A stretch of 64,000 nucleotides of DNA from Gammaproteobacteria bacterium (GTDB lineage Bacteria; Pseudomonadota; Gammaproteobacteria; Steroidobacterales; Steroidobacteraceae). Below the pieces are notes generated by a model, which was given only the letters and a program-made list of their open reading frames with translations, did not search any database and was not told where the DNA came from. Positions 34,681-43,417 of the stretch are shown here, one piece after another. Location: contig VGUJ01000007.1 of the NCBI GenBank assembly GCA_016874235.1, positions 1-64,000 on the forward strand, given 5' to 3'. How positions within the stretch are numbered: the stretch's first letter is position 1; each line of letters begins with the position of its first letter. Both the position numbers and the translations under genes were made by a program.

Positions 34681-35007
34681 TCAGCGCTCACGACCGTCGT
34701 CGTCGTATTCTTCGTCTTCATCCTCATCGTCGTCCCAGTCGTCATCCTCGTCTTCATCCTCGTCGTCCCAGTCTTCCTCGTCCTCATCCTCATCTTCATC
34801 GTCTTCGTCGGACCAGCCTTCAGGCTCGTCGATGAGTTCGAGGTCGAATTCACGCCATTCCTCTAGGTCGAGTTCTTCGATTTCTCCATCGAGGTATTCG
34901 ATCTCAACGACCTCCGCATCCTCGTCGACGGAGAGCACGCGGAACGTTTCGTCGTCCTCGACGTTCTCGTACCACTGGCCTTTGACGGGTTCGTTATCTC
35001 TGCTCAC
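34681..35007 (-). CDS. DUF6763-like small protein with extremely acidic tail
   Basis: Soluble protein of 108 residues. Residues 1-65 ([49 protein letters not shown]) match a small DUF6763 beta-rich domain common in Gammaproteobacteria. The last ~40 residues are almost only Asp and Glu with a few Trp, Tyr and Ser, encoded by a GAT/GAG/GAC repeat-like tract at about 34690-34805. This tail is unusually long and could bind cations or basic proteins. It diverges from proB and precedes the VIT1-like metal transporter gene by nine bases. No biochemical function is known for the family. Confidence 0.8.
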   Translation of the reverse strand: MSRDNEPVKGQWYENVEDDETFRVLSVDEDAEVVEIEYLDGEIEELDLEEWREFDLELIDEPEGWSDEDDEDEDEDEEDWDDEDEDEDDDWDDDEDEDEEYDDDGRER

Positions 35008-35098
35008 GGGAACTACCTCGACACGGGACCTTCGGGTACCCAGGCGGGATTTTACTTCGACTCTCCTCTATAGTGCCACGCGTCGAGGATGTCTCATC

Positions 35099-36238
35099 AT
35101 GTCTTCCCGAACACAAGCCACCCCTCCAACGCCTCTGGTTCGAGCCCGCCGCATCGTGGTCAAGGTGGGTTCGGCGCTGCTCGTCGATGGCGAGTCGGGG
35201 CGCCTCAATCGCGCCTGGCTCGAGACGCTGATCGAAGATGTGGTGCGACTGCGACGGCAAGGCAAGGAGGTGGTGCTGGTGTCCTCCGGGGCGATTGCGC
35301 TCGGCCGACGCCATCTCGGACTCCCTCGGGGCCCATTACGACTCGAGGAGAGTCAGGCTGCTGCCGCGGTAGGTCAGATCCGTCTGGCTCACGCGTACAA
35401 GGATCTACTGGAGCAGTGGGATATTCAGGTCGCCCAAGTGCTGCTCACACTCGAGGATAGCGAGCAGCGCGTGCGATATCTCAATGCGCGCGCCACCCTC
35501 AATGCGCTCCTCGAGCGAGGCGCCGTTCCCGTCATCAACGAAAACGATACGGTGGCGACGGCCGAAATCCGCTACGGCGACAACGATCGACTTGCGGCGA
35601 GGGTGGCCCAGATGGTGAGCGCCGACTGCGTCGTGCTGCTCTCGGATATCGACGGGCTCTACACCGCCGACCCCAAGCTTGACCCCAAGGCGAAGTTCGT
35701 TCCGCTTGTTCGCGAGATCACGCCCCGCATCGAATCGATGGGAGGGGAGTCCGCTTCTGAGGTCGGTCGCGGTGGGATGACGACCAAAATCATGGCCGCC
35801 AAGATCGCCGTGGAGGCGGGCGCCCACTTCTGCATCACGCTGGGTTCGCCGAGACATCCCGTGCGTCGTCTCGAACAGGGTGCACGGTGTACCTGGTTCA
35901 GACCCAAGTCTTCACCGGTGGCCGCACGCAAGCAATGGATCGCCGGGAGTCTGCGGCCTTCCGGGGCGTTGCTCGTCGATGCCGGAGCCGAGCGGGCGCT
36001 GCGTTCGGGCAAGAGTTTGCTGCCGGCGGGCGTGACGGCCTTGCGCGGGCGTTTCGATCGCGGCGATACGGTCAGCGTGCTCGGTACCAACGGGAGCGAG
36101 ATCGCTCGGGGCATCGTCGCGTACTCGGACGAGGAGACTTCGCGCATCTTGGGTCGTCGAACGAGCGAGATCGCCACGCTGCTCGGGTTTGCGGGCCGCG
36201 ATGAGCTCATCCACCGCGACGACTTGGTGATGCGATGA
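35099..36238 (+). CDS. proB: Glutamate 5-kinase ProB
   Basis: First enzyme of proline biosynthesis, phosphorylating glutamate; 379 residues. Start at 35099 is preferred ([10 protein letters not shown]) with GAGGA ten bases upstream; the 468-residue version in the track extends into non-homologous sequence. The amino-acid kinase fold starts [14 protein letters not shown], with [39 protein letters not shown] and [21 protein letters not shown]-terminal PUA domain occupies about residues 285-370. The stop overlaps the proA start by ATGA, so the two are coupled. Feedback inhibition by proline is known for the family. Confidence 0.97.
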   Translation: MSSRTQATPPTPLVRARRIVVKVGSALLVDGESGRLNRAWLETLIEDVVRLRRQGKEVVLVSSGAIALGRRHLGLPRGPLRLEESQAAAAVGQIRLAHAYKDLLEQWDIQVAQVLLTLEDSEQRVRYLNARATLNALLERGAVPVINENDTVATAEIRYGDNDRLAARVAQMVSADCVVLLSDIDGLYTADPKLDPKAKFVPLVREITPRIESMGGESASEVGRGGMTTKIMAAKIAVEAGAHFCITLGSPRHPVRRLEQGARCTWFRPKSSPVAARKQWIAGSLRPSGALLVDAGAERALRSGKSLLPAGVTALRGRFDRGDTVSVLGTNGSEIARGIVAYSDEETSRILGRRTSEIATLLGFAGRDELIHRDDLVMR

Positions 36239-37488
36239 AAGCGCTGATGCAGGAGCTCGCTCGCGCCGCACGGGCGGCGTCGCCGGTGCTCGCGTCCGCC
36301 TCACGCGAACAAAAGGACCGTGCGCTGCGTGCGGCGGCTACGGCGATTCGTCGTGACGCCTCAAAGATATTGGCTGCGAACGCGCAAGACATGCGTGCGG
36401 CCGAAGCGCGTGATCTCTCTGCGGCACTGCTCGATCGATTGCGTCTTGATGCCGCGCGTGTCGAGGCGATGGCCCGCGGACTCGAGGACATCGCCTCCTT
36501 GCCCGACCCGATCGGGCGAGTGCTCGCCGAGTGGACGAGACCGAACGGCCTGCGCATTGCGCGGGTCGCCGTTCCACTCGGTGTCCTCGGCATCATCTAC
36601 GAAAGCCGACCAAATGTGACGGCCGATGCGGGCGCGCTCTGTCTCAAGTCGGGTAATGCCGTGATCCTTCGGGGCGGCTCCGAGAGTCTGCATTCGACGG
36701 CAGCGATCCACGACTGTCTCGTGGCCGGCTTGCGAGAGGCGGGGCTTCCCGAGAGTTGCATTCAACGGGTTCGCGTGGCCGATCGTGAGGCCGTTGGCTT
36801 GATGCTCGAAGGTCTCGAGGGTGCCCTCAACGTCGTGGTGCCGCGCGGAGGCAAGGGACTCATCGAGCGCGTACGCCGTGAGGCGAGAGTGCCGGTGATC
36901 GGTCACCTTGATGGCAATTGTCATGTCTACGTCGATCGCGACGCCGATCTCGCGATGGCGGTCGCCATCACGCTCAACGCCAAGCTGCGGCGCACGGGCG
37001 TGTGTGGGGCTGCTGAAACCCTGCTCGTCGATCGCGGTGCACCTGCCGATTATCTTGGGGTGCTCGTACGCTCGCTGCTCGATGCGGGGTGCGTCGTGCG
37101 CGGCGACGCGTCGACGCAGAACGTCGATTCCCGCGTGACGGCTGCGTCCGAGGCAGATTGGGGGACGGAGTATCTCGATTCGATCATCGCGGTGAAGGTG
37201 GTCGAGGGTGTCGAGGAGGCGATGGCACACATCGCTCACTATGGTTCTTCGCACACCGAATCCATCATTACGAGCAACGATGCGACGGCGCGCAGGTTTC
37301 TCGAGGGCGTCGACAGCGCCATCGTGCTGCACAACGCATCGACGCAGTTTGCCGACGGCGGTGAGTTCGGCATGGGCGCTGAGATTGGCATCTCGACCGA
37401 TCGCTTCCATGCGAGAGGCCCGGTCGGGCTCGAGCAGTTGACGAGTTACAAGTACGTCGTGCGCGGCTCGGGTCAGATACGTCCTTGA
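36235..37488 (+). CDS. proA: Gamma-glutamyl phosphate reductase ProA
   Basis: NADPH-dependent reductase making glutamate-5-semialdehyde, second step of proline synthesis; 417 residues, normal length. It shows [33 protein letters not shown] near residue 113, the catalytic Cys in [18 protein letters not shown] near residue 255, and the end [31 protein letters not shown]. It starts inside the proB stop (ATGA). Its last 16 bases overlap the convergent MoaE-MoeB fusion gene. Confidence 0.97.
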   Translation: MKALMQELARAARAASPVLASASREQKDRALRAAATAIRRDASKILAANAQDMRAAEARDLSAALLDRLRLDAARVEAMARGLEDIASLPDPIGRVLAEWTRPNGLRIARVAVPLGVLGIIYESRPNVTADAGALCLKSGNAVILRGGSESLHSTAAIHDCLVAGLREAGLPESCIQRVRVADREAVGLMLEGLEGALNVVVPRGGKGLIERVRREARVPVIGHLDGNCHVYVDRDADLAMAVAITLNAKLRRTGVCGAAETLLVDRGAPADYLGVLVRSLLDAGCVVRGDASTQNVDSRVTAASEADWGTEYLDSIIAVKVVEGVEEAMAHIAHYGSSHTESIITSNDATARRFLEGVDSAIVLHNASTQFADGGEFGMGAEIGISTDRFHARGPVGLEQLTSYKYVVRGSGQIRP

Positions 37489-39125
37489 CGTTCGGATAGA
37501 CCGAGCGCGCCGCCCTTCAAAGAATAAACGTTCTCGAGGCCGCGATCGCGCAGGCTGCGAGCGGTGCCGAGGCTGCGCGCGCCCCGTGCACAGATGAGCA
37601 GGTAACGCCCTTCGGGCGGCAGGTTGCGCCCTGCGAGCAATTCACCCATTGGGACAGGCAGGGCAGCAGTCTCGAGCGGTGTCTCGTCGATTTCTTCGGG
37701 CTCACGAATGTCGACAAGCGAGTAGCCCTCCGCGAGAGCGCTCTGCAAGTCGTCGAACTCGAGTTCGAGCGGCGCGCGGCTGGCGTCTCGGCGTTCGCGG
37801 GCGGCGCATTGCAGCGCAAGCGAGGACGGCTCGCAGCCGCCGTCGCAGGCGGCGTTTCGGCGCGCGCGCAAGCGCGTTGTCGAGAGGCCGACGAGGTCGA
37901 CCGTCAGCAGCTCGTCGCCCAGTCGACCCGGCAAGCCCAGCACAATCTTGAGGGCTTCGAGCGCTTGCAGACCACCGAGCACGCCCGGCACGGGGCCGAG
38001 TACGCCGGCTTCGGCGCAGTTGCCCACGACGCCGTCGCGAGTGGCGTTTGGCCACAGGCAGCGCAGACAGGCGCTGTGCCGTGTCGGATCGACGACCTGC
38101 AGCTGACCTTCGTATTGGTGGACGCTTGCGAGCACGGCCGGCACGCCGAGCGACTGCGCGAGATCGTTGATCAAAAATTTGGTGGCGAAGTTGTCGGTGC
38201 AGTCGATGACGAGGTCGTGATGCGCGAGCAGGGTGGCGCCGTTCTCGATGTCGAGTCGACCGATGTGGACTTGGACGTCGACATCCGGATTGAGCGCGCG
38301 CACGCGGGCGGCGGCGAGTTCCGCTTTGGGTGTGCCGCAGTCGGCGAGGGCGTACCACGTTTGACGATGCAGGTTGGAGGGCTCGAGTCGATCGCCATCG
38401 ATGAGCGTGAGCCGACCAATGCCCGCACCAGCCAGATACTGCAGCACCGGCACCCCGAGACCGCCGGCGCCCACGACGGCGACGCGTGCGGCGCGCAGGC
38501 GCGCTTGTCCCGCGGCGCCGACTTCCCGAAGGTTCATTTGCCGTGAGTAATCGGGGACCCGAGGTGGTTCGACGAACTGACGATGCGTCGCGGCGGCGTG
38601 ATGTGTATGCTCGTGATGCGAATGTTCGTGATGGAAATGCGGCGAATGGGAGTGCGCATGATCGTCACTTGCGTGGTCGGCGTGGGCCGGCGTCCCCGCG
38701 CAGCGTTCGCAGTTGACCCAACCCGAATCACCGTCGACGTAGTGCTCTTTTTTCCAGATCGGCACGCGATGTTTCACTTCGTCGATGATGTAACGGCACG
38801 CCTTGAAGGCTTCGTCGCGGTGGCGGGCGCTCACGCCCACCCATACGGCGAGTTCCCCGAGGGCGAGATCGCCGACCCGATGTACGCAACGCGCATGGTC
38901 GACACCGAATCGCTCGCAGGCCTCGGCGATGATGCGTTCACCCTCGCGTACGGCGAGTTCGGCGAACGCTTCGTATTCGAGGTGACGCACTTCCCGACCT
39001 TCGTTGTGATTGCGCACCCAACCTTCGAACGCGGTATAGCCCCCGCACGTCGGATCCGAGAGTTCTGTGCGCAGCGACTCAGGATCGAGCGCCGACGAGC
39101 TGAACCGAAAGCGCACCGGACTCAT
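37473..39125 (-). CDS. MoaE - His-rich linker - MoeB - rhodanese fusion protein
   Basis: A 550-residue three-domain protein for molybdopterin synthesis. Residues 1-143 are MoaE, the large subunit of molybdopterin synthase, with catalytic lysines in [16 protein letters not shown] (118-131). Residues 148-181 are a linker with 15 histidines. Residues about 190-435 are MoeB/ThiF, the MoaD adenylyltransferase: [15 protein letters not shown] (219-233), NLHRQ (251-255), DCTDN (308-312), zinc pairs CLRC (353-356) and CDGGC (427-431), and [10 protein letters not shown] with Cys370. Residues about 455-545 are a rhodanese domain with active loop CARGARS (Cys512), resembling human MOCS3. One protein could thus activate MoaD, supply sulfur and form the synthase. 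It lies eight bases after mobA-moaD, last in the operon. Confidence 0.93.
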   Translation of the reverse strand: MSPVRFRFSSSALDPESLRTELSDPTCGGYTAFEGWVRNHNEGREVRHLEYEAFAELAVREGERIIAEACERFGVDHARCVHRVGDLALGELAVWVGVSARHRDEAFKACRYIIDEVKHRVPIWKKEHYVDGDSGWVNCERCAGTPAHADHASDDHAHSHSPHFHHEHSHHEHTHHAAATHRQFVEPPRVPDYSRQMNLREVGAAGQARLRAARVAVVGAGGLGVPVLQYLAGAGIGRLTLIDGDRLEPSNLHRQTWYALADCGTPKAELAAARVRALNPDVDVQVHIGRLDIENGATLLAHHDLVIDCTDNFATKFLINDLAQSLGVPAVLASVHQYEGQLQVVDPTRHSACLRCLWPNATRDGVVGNCAEAGVLGPVPGVLGGLQALEALKIVLGLPGRLGDELLTVDLVGLSTTRLRARRNAACDGGCEPSSLALQCAARERRDASRAPLELEFDDLQSALAEGYSLVDIREPEEIDETPLETAALPVPMGELLAGRNLPPEGRYLLICARGARSLGTARSLRDRGLENVYSLKGGALGLSERQGRI

Positions 39126-39132
39126 GGCGAGA

Positions 39133-39987
39133 TCAGCCTCCGGCTACCGGTGGGATGAACACGATGGAGTCGTGGTTTTGCAGCGGCTGACTCCAATCAC
39201 CGAACTCGGCGTTCACGGCGACCTTGAGCATGTCTGCAGGTAGCGTGAATCCGTATCGAGTTTGCAGCTCGCCATAGAGCTCGGCGGGGGTGCGTGCGGC
39301 GGTCGTCAGCGTTTCTTCGCTGCGACCGGCTTGTTCGCGCAGCAACGCGAAGTACTGCACGCGCACGCTGCGCGAGGGGAGAATGTCGGGTGAAAGGGCC
39401 TGCATGGAGGTCCAATAGTCCGCGGTCGAGTTGACGTTGTCGAGAGCCTCGGCGCGCAACGGCTCGAGCAGCGTCGCGTGATGTTCGATCAGGAATTTCC
39501 GTGGGCAGCTCTTACCCCTGGTCGCGTAGCGGGCAAGGGCGGTGACCGACCTCGGTTCATACACCGCGCAGAGCGGCTCGGGCAGGCCGTCGTGGGTCGA
39601 GCGGAAGGCGGTCGCATAGCCCTGTCGGTCACGCCGCTCGAGCAGATAACGAAGTACCGACCCATCGAGAAAAGGCAAATCACAGGCGAGCACGAGCCAG
39701 GTTGCGTGGGGGTGCGCGCCTTGCGCAGCGAGGATGCCGGCGAGCGGACCGAGGTCTGTCTGCTCGTCCACGATTTGTGGAAATCTTTGGCGCAGCGGCT
39801 CGTTCACCTGATCGGGGCGTACCGAGACGAAGGCGCGTTGCGTGACCGATGCGAGCAATTCGTAGGCGTCTTCGAGTTGGGTGCGACCGCGGTATTCGAG
39901 CGCTGCCTTGTCGCGCCGCATCCGCGAACTTCGTCCGCCGGCGAGCAACAACCCGAATACGGGCGCCTCGAGCTGCGCGAGGGTCAT
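39133..39987 (-). CDS. MobA-MoaD fusion protein
   Basis: A 284-residue two-domain protein. Residues 1-195 are MobA, molybdenum cofactor guanylyltransferase, with LLLAGGRSSRMRRDKA (13-28), TDLGPLAGI and ACDLPFLDGSVLRYLL (101-116). Residues about 205-284 are MoaD, the ubiquitin-like small subunit of molybdopterin synthase, ending IPPVAGG with the C-terminal Gly-Gly that is adenylated and thiocarboxylated. The start at 39987 overlaps the moaC stop by one base (TGATG); the 366-residue track ORF extends through moaC in another frame. The C-terminal location leaves the Gly-Gly free, so both activities are plausible in one chain. Confidence 0.93.
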   Translation of the reverse strand: MTLAQLEAPVFGLLLAGGRSSRMRRDKAALEYRGRTQLEDAYELLASVTQRAFVSVRPDQVNEPLRQRFPQIVDEQTDLGPLAGILAAQGAHPHATWLVLACDLPFLDGSVLRYLLERRDRQGYATAFRSTHDGLPEPLCAVYEPRSVTALARYATRGKSCPRKFLIEHHATLLEPLRAEALDNVNSTADYWTSMQALSPDILPSRSVRVQYFALLREQAGRSEETLTTAARTPAELYGELQTRYGFTLPADMLKVAVNAEFGDWSQPLQNHDSIVFIPPVAGG

Positions 39988-40520
39988 CAGCGTCTCCGGG
40001 AAACGTTTCGCCGACCGCCTAATTTGTCGAGCAGGCGAACCGACTCGATCACGATATCGTGGGAGAGGGCTTTGCACATGTCGTAGATCGTGAGTGCTGC
40101 CGCTGTGGCGCCCGTCAGGGCTTCCATTTCGACGCCCGTCTTGTGCGTGGTCGCCACGGTGCAGCGGATCGTGACACGGGTCTTCTGTGCATCGATGTCG
40201 ATGTCGCAGTGTTCGATCGGCAAAGGATGACAAAACGGGATGAGCTCGTGCGTGCGCTTGACGGCTTGCACGCCCGCGATGATCGCCGTGTCGAACACGG
40301 GGCCTTTTCGCGTTCGATGCCCCGTGGCGGCCAACGCCCGAGCAACGGAACTTGGCAGTTTGATACGCGCCTCAGCCGTCGCGCTGCGACGCGTGACCGC
40401 CTTGTCACTCACATCGACCATGGTCGGTCGTCGCGCGGCATCGAGGTGGGTGAGGCCCGCAGGGGCACGATCACCCGTCGCCTTTTTCTCTTTCGGATTC
40501 TTTCTTTTAGCCTGAGCCAT
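39987..40520 (-). CDS. moaC: Cyclic pyranopterin monophosphate synthase MoaC
   Basis: Second step of molybdenum cofactor synthesis, converting the MoaA product into cyclic pyranopterin monophosphate; 177 residues. Core motifs are [42 protein letters not shown] (with conserved catalytic residues) and [26 protein letters not shown] basic N-terminal extension of about 20 residues precedes the core. It starts nine bases after moaA ends and overlaps the mobA-moaD start. Confidence 0.96.
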   Translation of the reverse strand: MAQAKRKNPKEKKATGDRAPAGLTHLDAARRPTMVDVSDKAVTRRSATAEARIKLPSSVARALAATGHRTRKGPVFDTAIIAGVQAVKRTHELIPFCHPLPIEHCDIDIDAQKTRVTIRCTVATTHKTGVEMEALTGATAAALTIYDMCKALSHDIVIESVRLLDKLGGRRNVSRRR

Positions 40521-40529
40521 GGTGTCGTC

Positions 40530-41591
40530 TCAGCCGCCGATGTGGAACATTTCAACCTTGCGGCCGGACAGCGGCATTCCGCCGCGCAGTTCGCTGTAGC
40601 GGTCACCGCGTCGTCGCCAAGTTCCTGAAAGAAGGTCGAGCAACTCCGCATCGCTTGCGCCGGCGCGCAAGGGTCCGCGCAAGTCAGCGCCGATGGTCGC
40701 GAACAGACAGGTGTAGAGCTTGCCATCCGATGAGAGACGAGCGCGCGAGCAGTCCTGACAGAACGGCTGCGTGACCGAAGAAATGAAACCGACCTCGCCA
40801 GCGCCGTCGTCGAAGGCATACCGTTCGGCGACTTCGCCGCGGTAGTCACGCTCGCGAGGTGAAAGCGACCAACGCTGATGAATGGCGGCGAGCAGGTCGC
40901 GTGAGGGTACGACGAGGTCGGCTTGCCACTCGTTGCGGTTACCGACATCCATGTATTCGATCAACCGAACGATGACGCCGGTGCCGCGAAAATGCTCGAT
41001 CATCGGCAGTACGGTGTGATCATTGACGCCGCGTTGTACGACGACGTTGATCTTGATCGGTGTCAGTCCCGCGCGTTGTGCCGCCTCGATGCCCGCGAGC
41101 ACTTCCTCGACGCCGCCGAAGCCTCCACTCATTTTTTTGAATACCTCAGCATCGAGACTGTCGAGACTGATGGTAATGCGAGAGAGGCCTGCGGCCTTGA
41201 GCTCGGTGGCGTATTTGGCGAGCAGTACTCCATTGGTCGTGAGGGCGATGTCATCGATGCCGGGCAATGTCGAGAGGTCGCCGATGAGATCCGAGAGATT
41301 CGGGCGCAGCAGCGGTTCGCCGCCCGTAATACGCAACTTACGTACACCGAGCGAGGCAGAGAGGCGTGCGAGGCGCACGATCTCATCGAAGTCGAGCCGC
41401 TCTGCCGACTTCAAAAATCGGTAGCCGTCATGGAAGGTGTGCTGCGGCATGCAGTAGGGGCAGCGAAAATTGCAGCGATCCATCACCGAGATACGCAAGT
41501 CACGCATCGGTCGGCCGAGCGTGTCGCGCGGACCTTCGGTTGAGCGCAAGGAGATCAGCTTGTGTTCGGTCACACTCATGGCTTTTCGCAC
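40530..41591 (-). CDS. moaA: GTP 3',8-cyclase MoaA
   Basis: Radical-SAM enzyme for the first step of molybdopterin synthesis, 353 residues. The N-terminal [4Fe-4S] motif CNFRCPYC binds SAM; ITGGEPLLRPNL follows. The C-terminal cluster ligands are in FCQDCSRARLSSDGKLYTCLF, and the chain ends MFHIGG, with the Gly-Gly tail required for catalysis in this family. It starts one base after the moeA stop and is followed by moaC after nine bases. Confidence 0.97.
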   Translation of the reverse strand: MRKAMSVTEHKLISLRSTEGPRDTLGRPMRDLRISVMDRCNFRCPYCMPQHTFHDGYRFLKSAERLDFDEIVRLARLSASLGVRKLRITGGEPLLRPNLSDLIGDLSTLPGIDDIALTTNGVLLAKYATELKAAGLSRITISLDSLDAEVFKKMSGGFGGVEEVLAGIEAAQRAGLTPIKINVVVQRGVNDHTVLPMIEHFRGTGVIVRLIEYMDVGNRNEWQADLVVPSRDLLAAIHQRWSLSPRERDYRGEVAERYAFDDGAGEVGFISSVTQPFCQDCSRARLSSDGKLYTCLFATIGADLRGPLRAGASDAELLDLLSGTWRRRGDRYSELRGGMPLSGRKVEMFHIGG

Positions 41592-41592
41592 C

Positions 41593-42813
41593 TTACCAGC
41601 GGCAAAGTCGCGTCACGAAGCCCTTGGCGTACGTATTGGGTCCAGGCGGCAACTCCACGAAGCCATCGGTGCCGGTGAGTGAGGAGAAATCGCCGGAGCC
41701 ATTGGTGGGGCAGGGGTGTGCCCAAAGACGACCCCACTCATCGCCCTGCACCCGCACAGGTATGAAGCTCGTCATTGGGACCTTCACCTCGATCGGTGCT
41801 GCGATGGCGATTTTCTCAACAGAACGCACGGTCTCGCCCATCGCCGCATACACGCCCGGAATGACATAGCGTGCGAGACAGACGAGTGTCGAAACCGGGT
41901 TGCCGGGCAGCGCGAAGACGGCGGTCCCCGTCGGTCCGATGCCGAACCACATGGGCTTGCCGGGACGCTGCGCGATTTTGTGGAAGATGGGTCGTACGCC
42001 GAGTTCGGCCAGTACGCGCGGTACGAGATCGAGCTGACCCATCGACACGCCGCCCGACAGGATGAGTACATCGTGCGTATCAAGATGAACCCGCAGTCTT
42101 CTGCGCAGCACGTCGAGATCGTCGGGCAGGTGATCGTCGGCGAGACGCTGAAAGCCGCGTCGACGTAGCCCCGAGACGATGCCGTAAGCATTCGATCGGC
42201 GAACCTGATGGGCCTCGATCGGATCACCGGGTTCGATGAGTTCGTTGCCCGTTGAAACAACCAAGATCGTCGGCTGCGCGCTCACACGGATGCGTGCCAT
42301 GCCCGCGCTCGCGGCGACGGAGATCTCGGGGGCGCCAAGTAGCATGCCCGACGAGAGCAGTAGCGCACCCTGGGTGGTGTCGGAGCCGCGGCGATGGATG
42401 TTCTGCCCGGCGGTGACACGAGCGGGTTCTTTGAGTGTGGCGATCCCGTCGTGAACATCGATTTGTTCGATCGGCACGACGGTATCGCAACCGGTGGGCA
42501 GCACGGCGCCCGTCATGATCTCGATGGCGTAATGGGCGGTCTCGAGCTTCAGTGGTGGTTCGCCCGCCGCTTGCATCGCTTGAATACGCAACGTGGTTTT
42601 ACCGCCGCGCAGCCCGGAGGAATCGAGCGCGATACCGTCCATGGCGACCCGATCGAAGGGGGGTTGATCACGCTCGGCATACACATGCTCGCGCAAGACC
42701 GCACCGGTGCACTGGACGAGCGGCAAGGACTCGATCGGCAGACAGGTGAACTGTTGACCGATGAGTGCATCGGCCTCGGCAGGAGAAATCATGCCGGGAG
42801 TGTATCCCGGCAT
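41593..42813 (-). CDS. moeA: Molybdopterin molybdenumtransferase MoeA
   Basis: Inserts molybdate into adenylylated molybdopterin, 406 residues. Seen are PFDRVAMDGIALDS near residue 53, the MoeA core LPTGCDTVVPIEQI, GNELIEPGDP and SGGVSMGQLDLVPRVL, and the domain IV end LPPGPNTYAKGFVTRL. First gene of the operon moeA-moaA-moaC-[mobA::moaD]-[moaE::moeB::rhodanese]. Two starts are possible (42813 and 42792), and a perfect nine-base inverted repeat covers the upstream one. No molybdenum-cofactor riboswitch fits in the 34 bases between this and the preceding gene. No MogA/MoaB adenylyltransferase is in the window. Confidence 0.95.
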   Translation of the reverse strand: MPGYTPGMISPAEADALIGQQFTCLPIESLPLVQCTGAVLREHVYAERDQPPFDRVAMDGIALDSSGLRGGKTTLRIQAMQAAGEPPLKLETAHYAIEIMTGAVLPTGCDTVVPIEQIDVHDGIATLKEPARVTAGQNIHRRGSDTTQGALLLSSGMLLGAPEISVAASAGMARIRVSAQPTILVVSTGNELIEPGDPIEAHQVRRSNAYGIVSGLRRRGFQRLADDHLPDDLDVLRRRLRVHLDTHDVLILSGGVSMGQLDLVPRVLAELGVRPIFHKIAQRPGKPMWFGIGPTGTAVFALPGNPVSTLVCLARYVIPGVYAAMGETVRSVEKIAIAAPIEVKVPMTSFIPVRVQGDEWGRLWAHPCPTNGSGDFSSLTGTDGFVELPPGPNTYAKGFVTRLCRW

Positions 42814-42817
42814 ACTG

Positions 42818-42848
42818 ATCCGACAACCCGCACGGTGGCGGGCCGGAT
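42818..42848 (-). terminator. Imperfect hairpin between the small secreted-protein gene and moeA
   Basis: Paired arms ATCCG/CGGAT and CCCGC/GCGGG with small internal loops form a stem touching the stop codon of the upstream gene. It may be a weak terminator or attenuator before moeA. No T-run. Confidence 0.35.
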
Positions 42849-43216
42849 TACTTCTTGGCGTTCTTTTCCTTGTACACGCGGATCTGCGCGTTCAGCCGAT
42901 CGGCGAGCGCTTGGGCTTCGTCCACCGCCGCGTTTTGCTTCTGTCCGAGGATGTTCAGCCGCTCTTTCTTCTGATCCTCGGTCAGATCAGGGTTGGCCGC
43001 GAAGGCTGCATTGTTCTCGGTCTCGAGGCAGCCCTGATAGACCGTGATGGCGGCGTCGAAAGCCTTGACGGCACGCTGCGCCGCGAGCATTTGCTCGAGG
43101 GTGGCGGTGTTGCCATCCGGGATGCTCTCCGGCGCCTTCGGATAGGTGCACGCGGCGAAAGCGGGACCGGCTGCAAGCGAAGCGGCAACCAGGGCGAGGG
43201 AAAGCAGAGTCTTCAT
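42848..43216 (-). CDS. Small secreted protein of unknown function
   Basis: Periplasmic or exported protein of 122 residues. The start at 43216 is chosen because it begins a clear signal peptide (MKTLLSLALVAASLAAGPAFA, cleavage before ACTYP) and has GGAGAA upstream; the longer track ORF adds ten residues. The mature part is mostly helical and charged (TLEQMLAAQRAVKAFDAAITVYQGCL, LTEDQKKERLNILGQKQNAAVDEAQALADRL), with two cysteines that could form a disulfide. I do not recognise the family with certainty. It lies 34 bases before moeA in the same direction, so it might be co-transcribed with the cofactor genes, and diverges from tRNA-Arg(UCG). Confidence 0.8.
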   Translation of the reverse strand: MKTLLSLALVAASLAAGPAFAACTYPKAPESIPDGNTATLEQMLAAQRAVKAFDAAITVYQGCLETENNAAFAANPDLTEDQKKERLNILGQKQNAAVDEAQALADRLNAQIRVYKEKNAKK

Positions 43217-43254
43217 GTAGGTTCTCCAGCGCAACTCGTTGATCATGGGGCGGC

Positions 43255-43270
43255 GATACCGGCCGGTATC
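43255..43270. promoter_or_regulatory. Perfect 16-base palindrome between divergent units
   Basis: GATACCGGCCGGTATC is its own reverse complement. It abuts the putative -35 of the tRNA-Arg promoter and lies 38 bases from the secreted-protein start, a position suited to an operator. Confidence 0.45.
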
Positions 43271-43300
43271 TTAAGGTGGGCGAGTCGCCGGTGCTAGACT
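43271..43300 (+). promoter_or_regulatory. Probable promoter of tRNA-Arg(UCG)
   Basis: TTAAGG (43271-43276), an 18-base spacer and TAGACT (43295-43300, preceded by TGC as extended -10). Transcription would start about three bases before the tRNA, with a GC-rich discriminator as in stringently controlled promoters. Confidence 0.45.
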
Positions 43301-43309
43301 GCTCGTCAC

Positions 43310-43386
43310 GCGCCCGTAGCTCAGCTGGATAGAGCATCAGGCTTCGAACCTGAGGGTCGGGAGTTCGAATCTCTCCGGGCGCGCCA
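43310..43386 (+). tRNA. tRNA-Arg (anticodon UCG)
   Basis: Complete 77-base cloverleaf. Acceptor GCGCCCG pairs with CGGGCGC, discriminator G and encoded CCA follow. Anticodon stem TCAGG/CCTGA holds loop CTTCGAA with anticodon TCG, decoding CGA/CGG. The 3' third is identical to that of the tRNA-Arg(ACG) at 3258. Confidence 0.97.
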
Positions 43387-43417
43387 GTTCCTTGTCGAAC
43401 GGCTGGGTAGACGAATC

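Noticed and set aside
42814-42847. Molybdenum-cofactor riboswitch before moeA
   Set aside because: Only 34 bases separate moeA from the preceding gene, too short for the known riboswitch.
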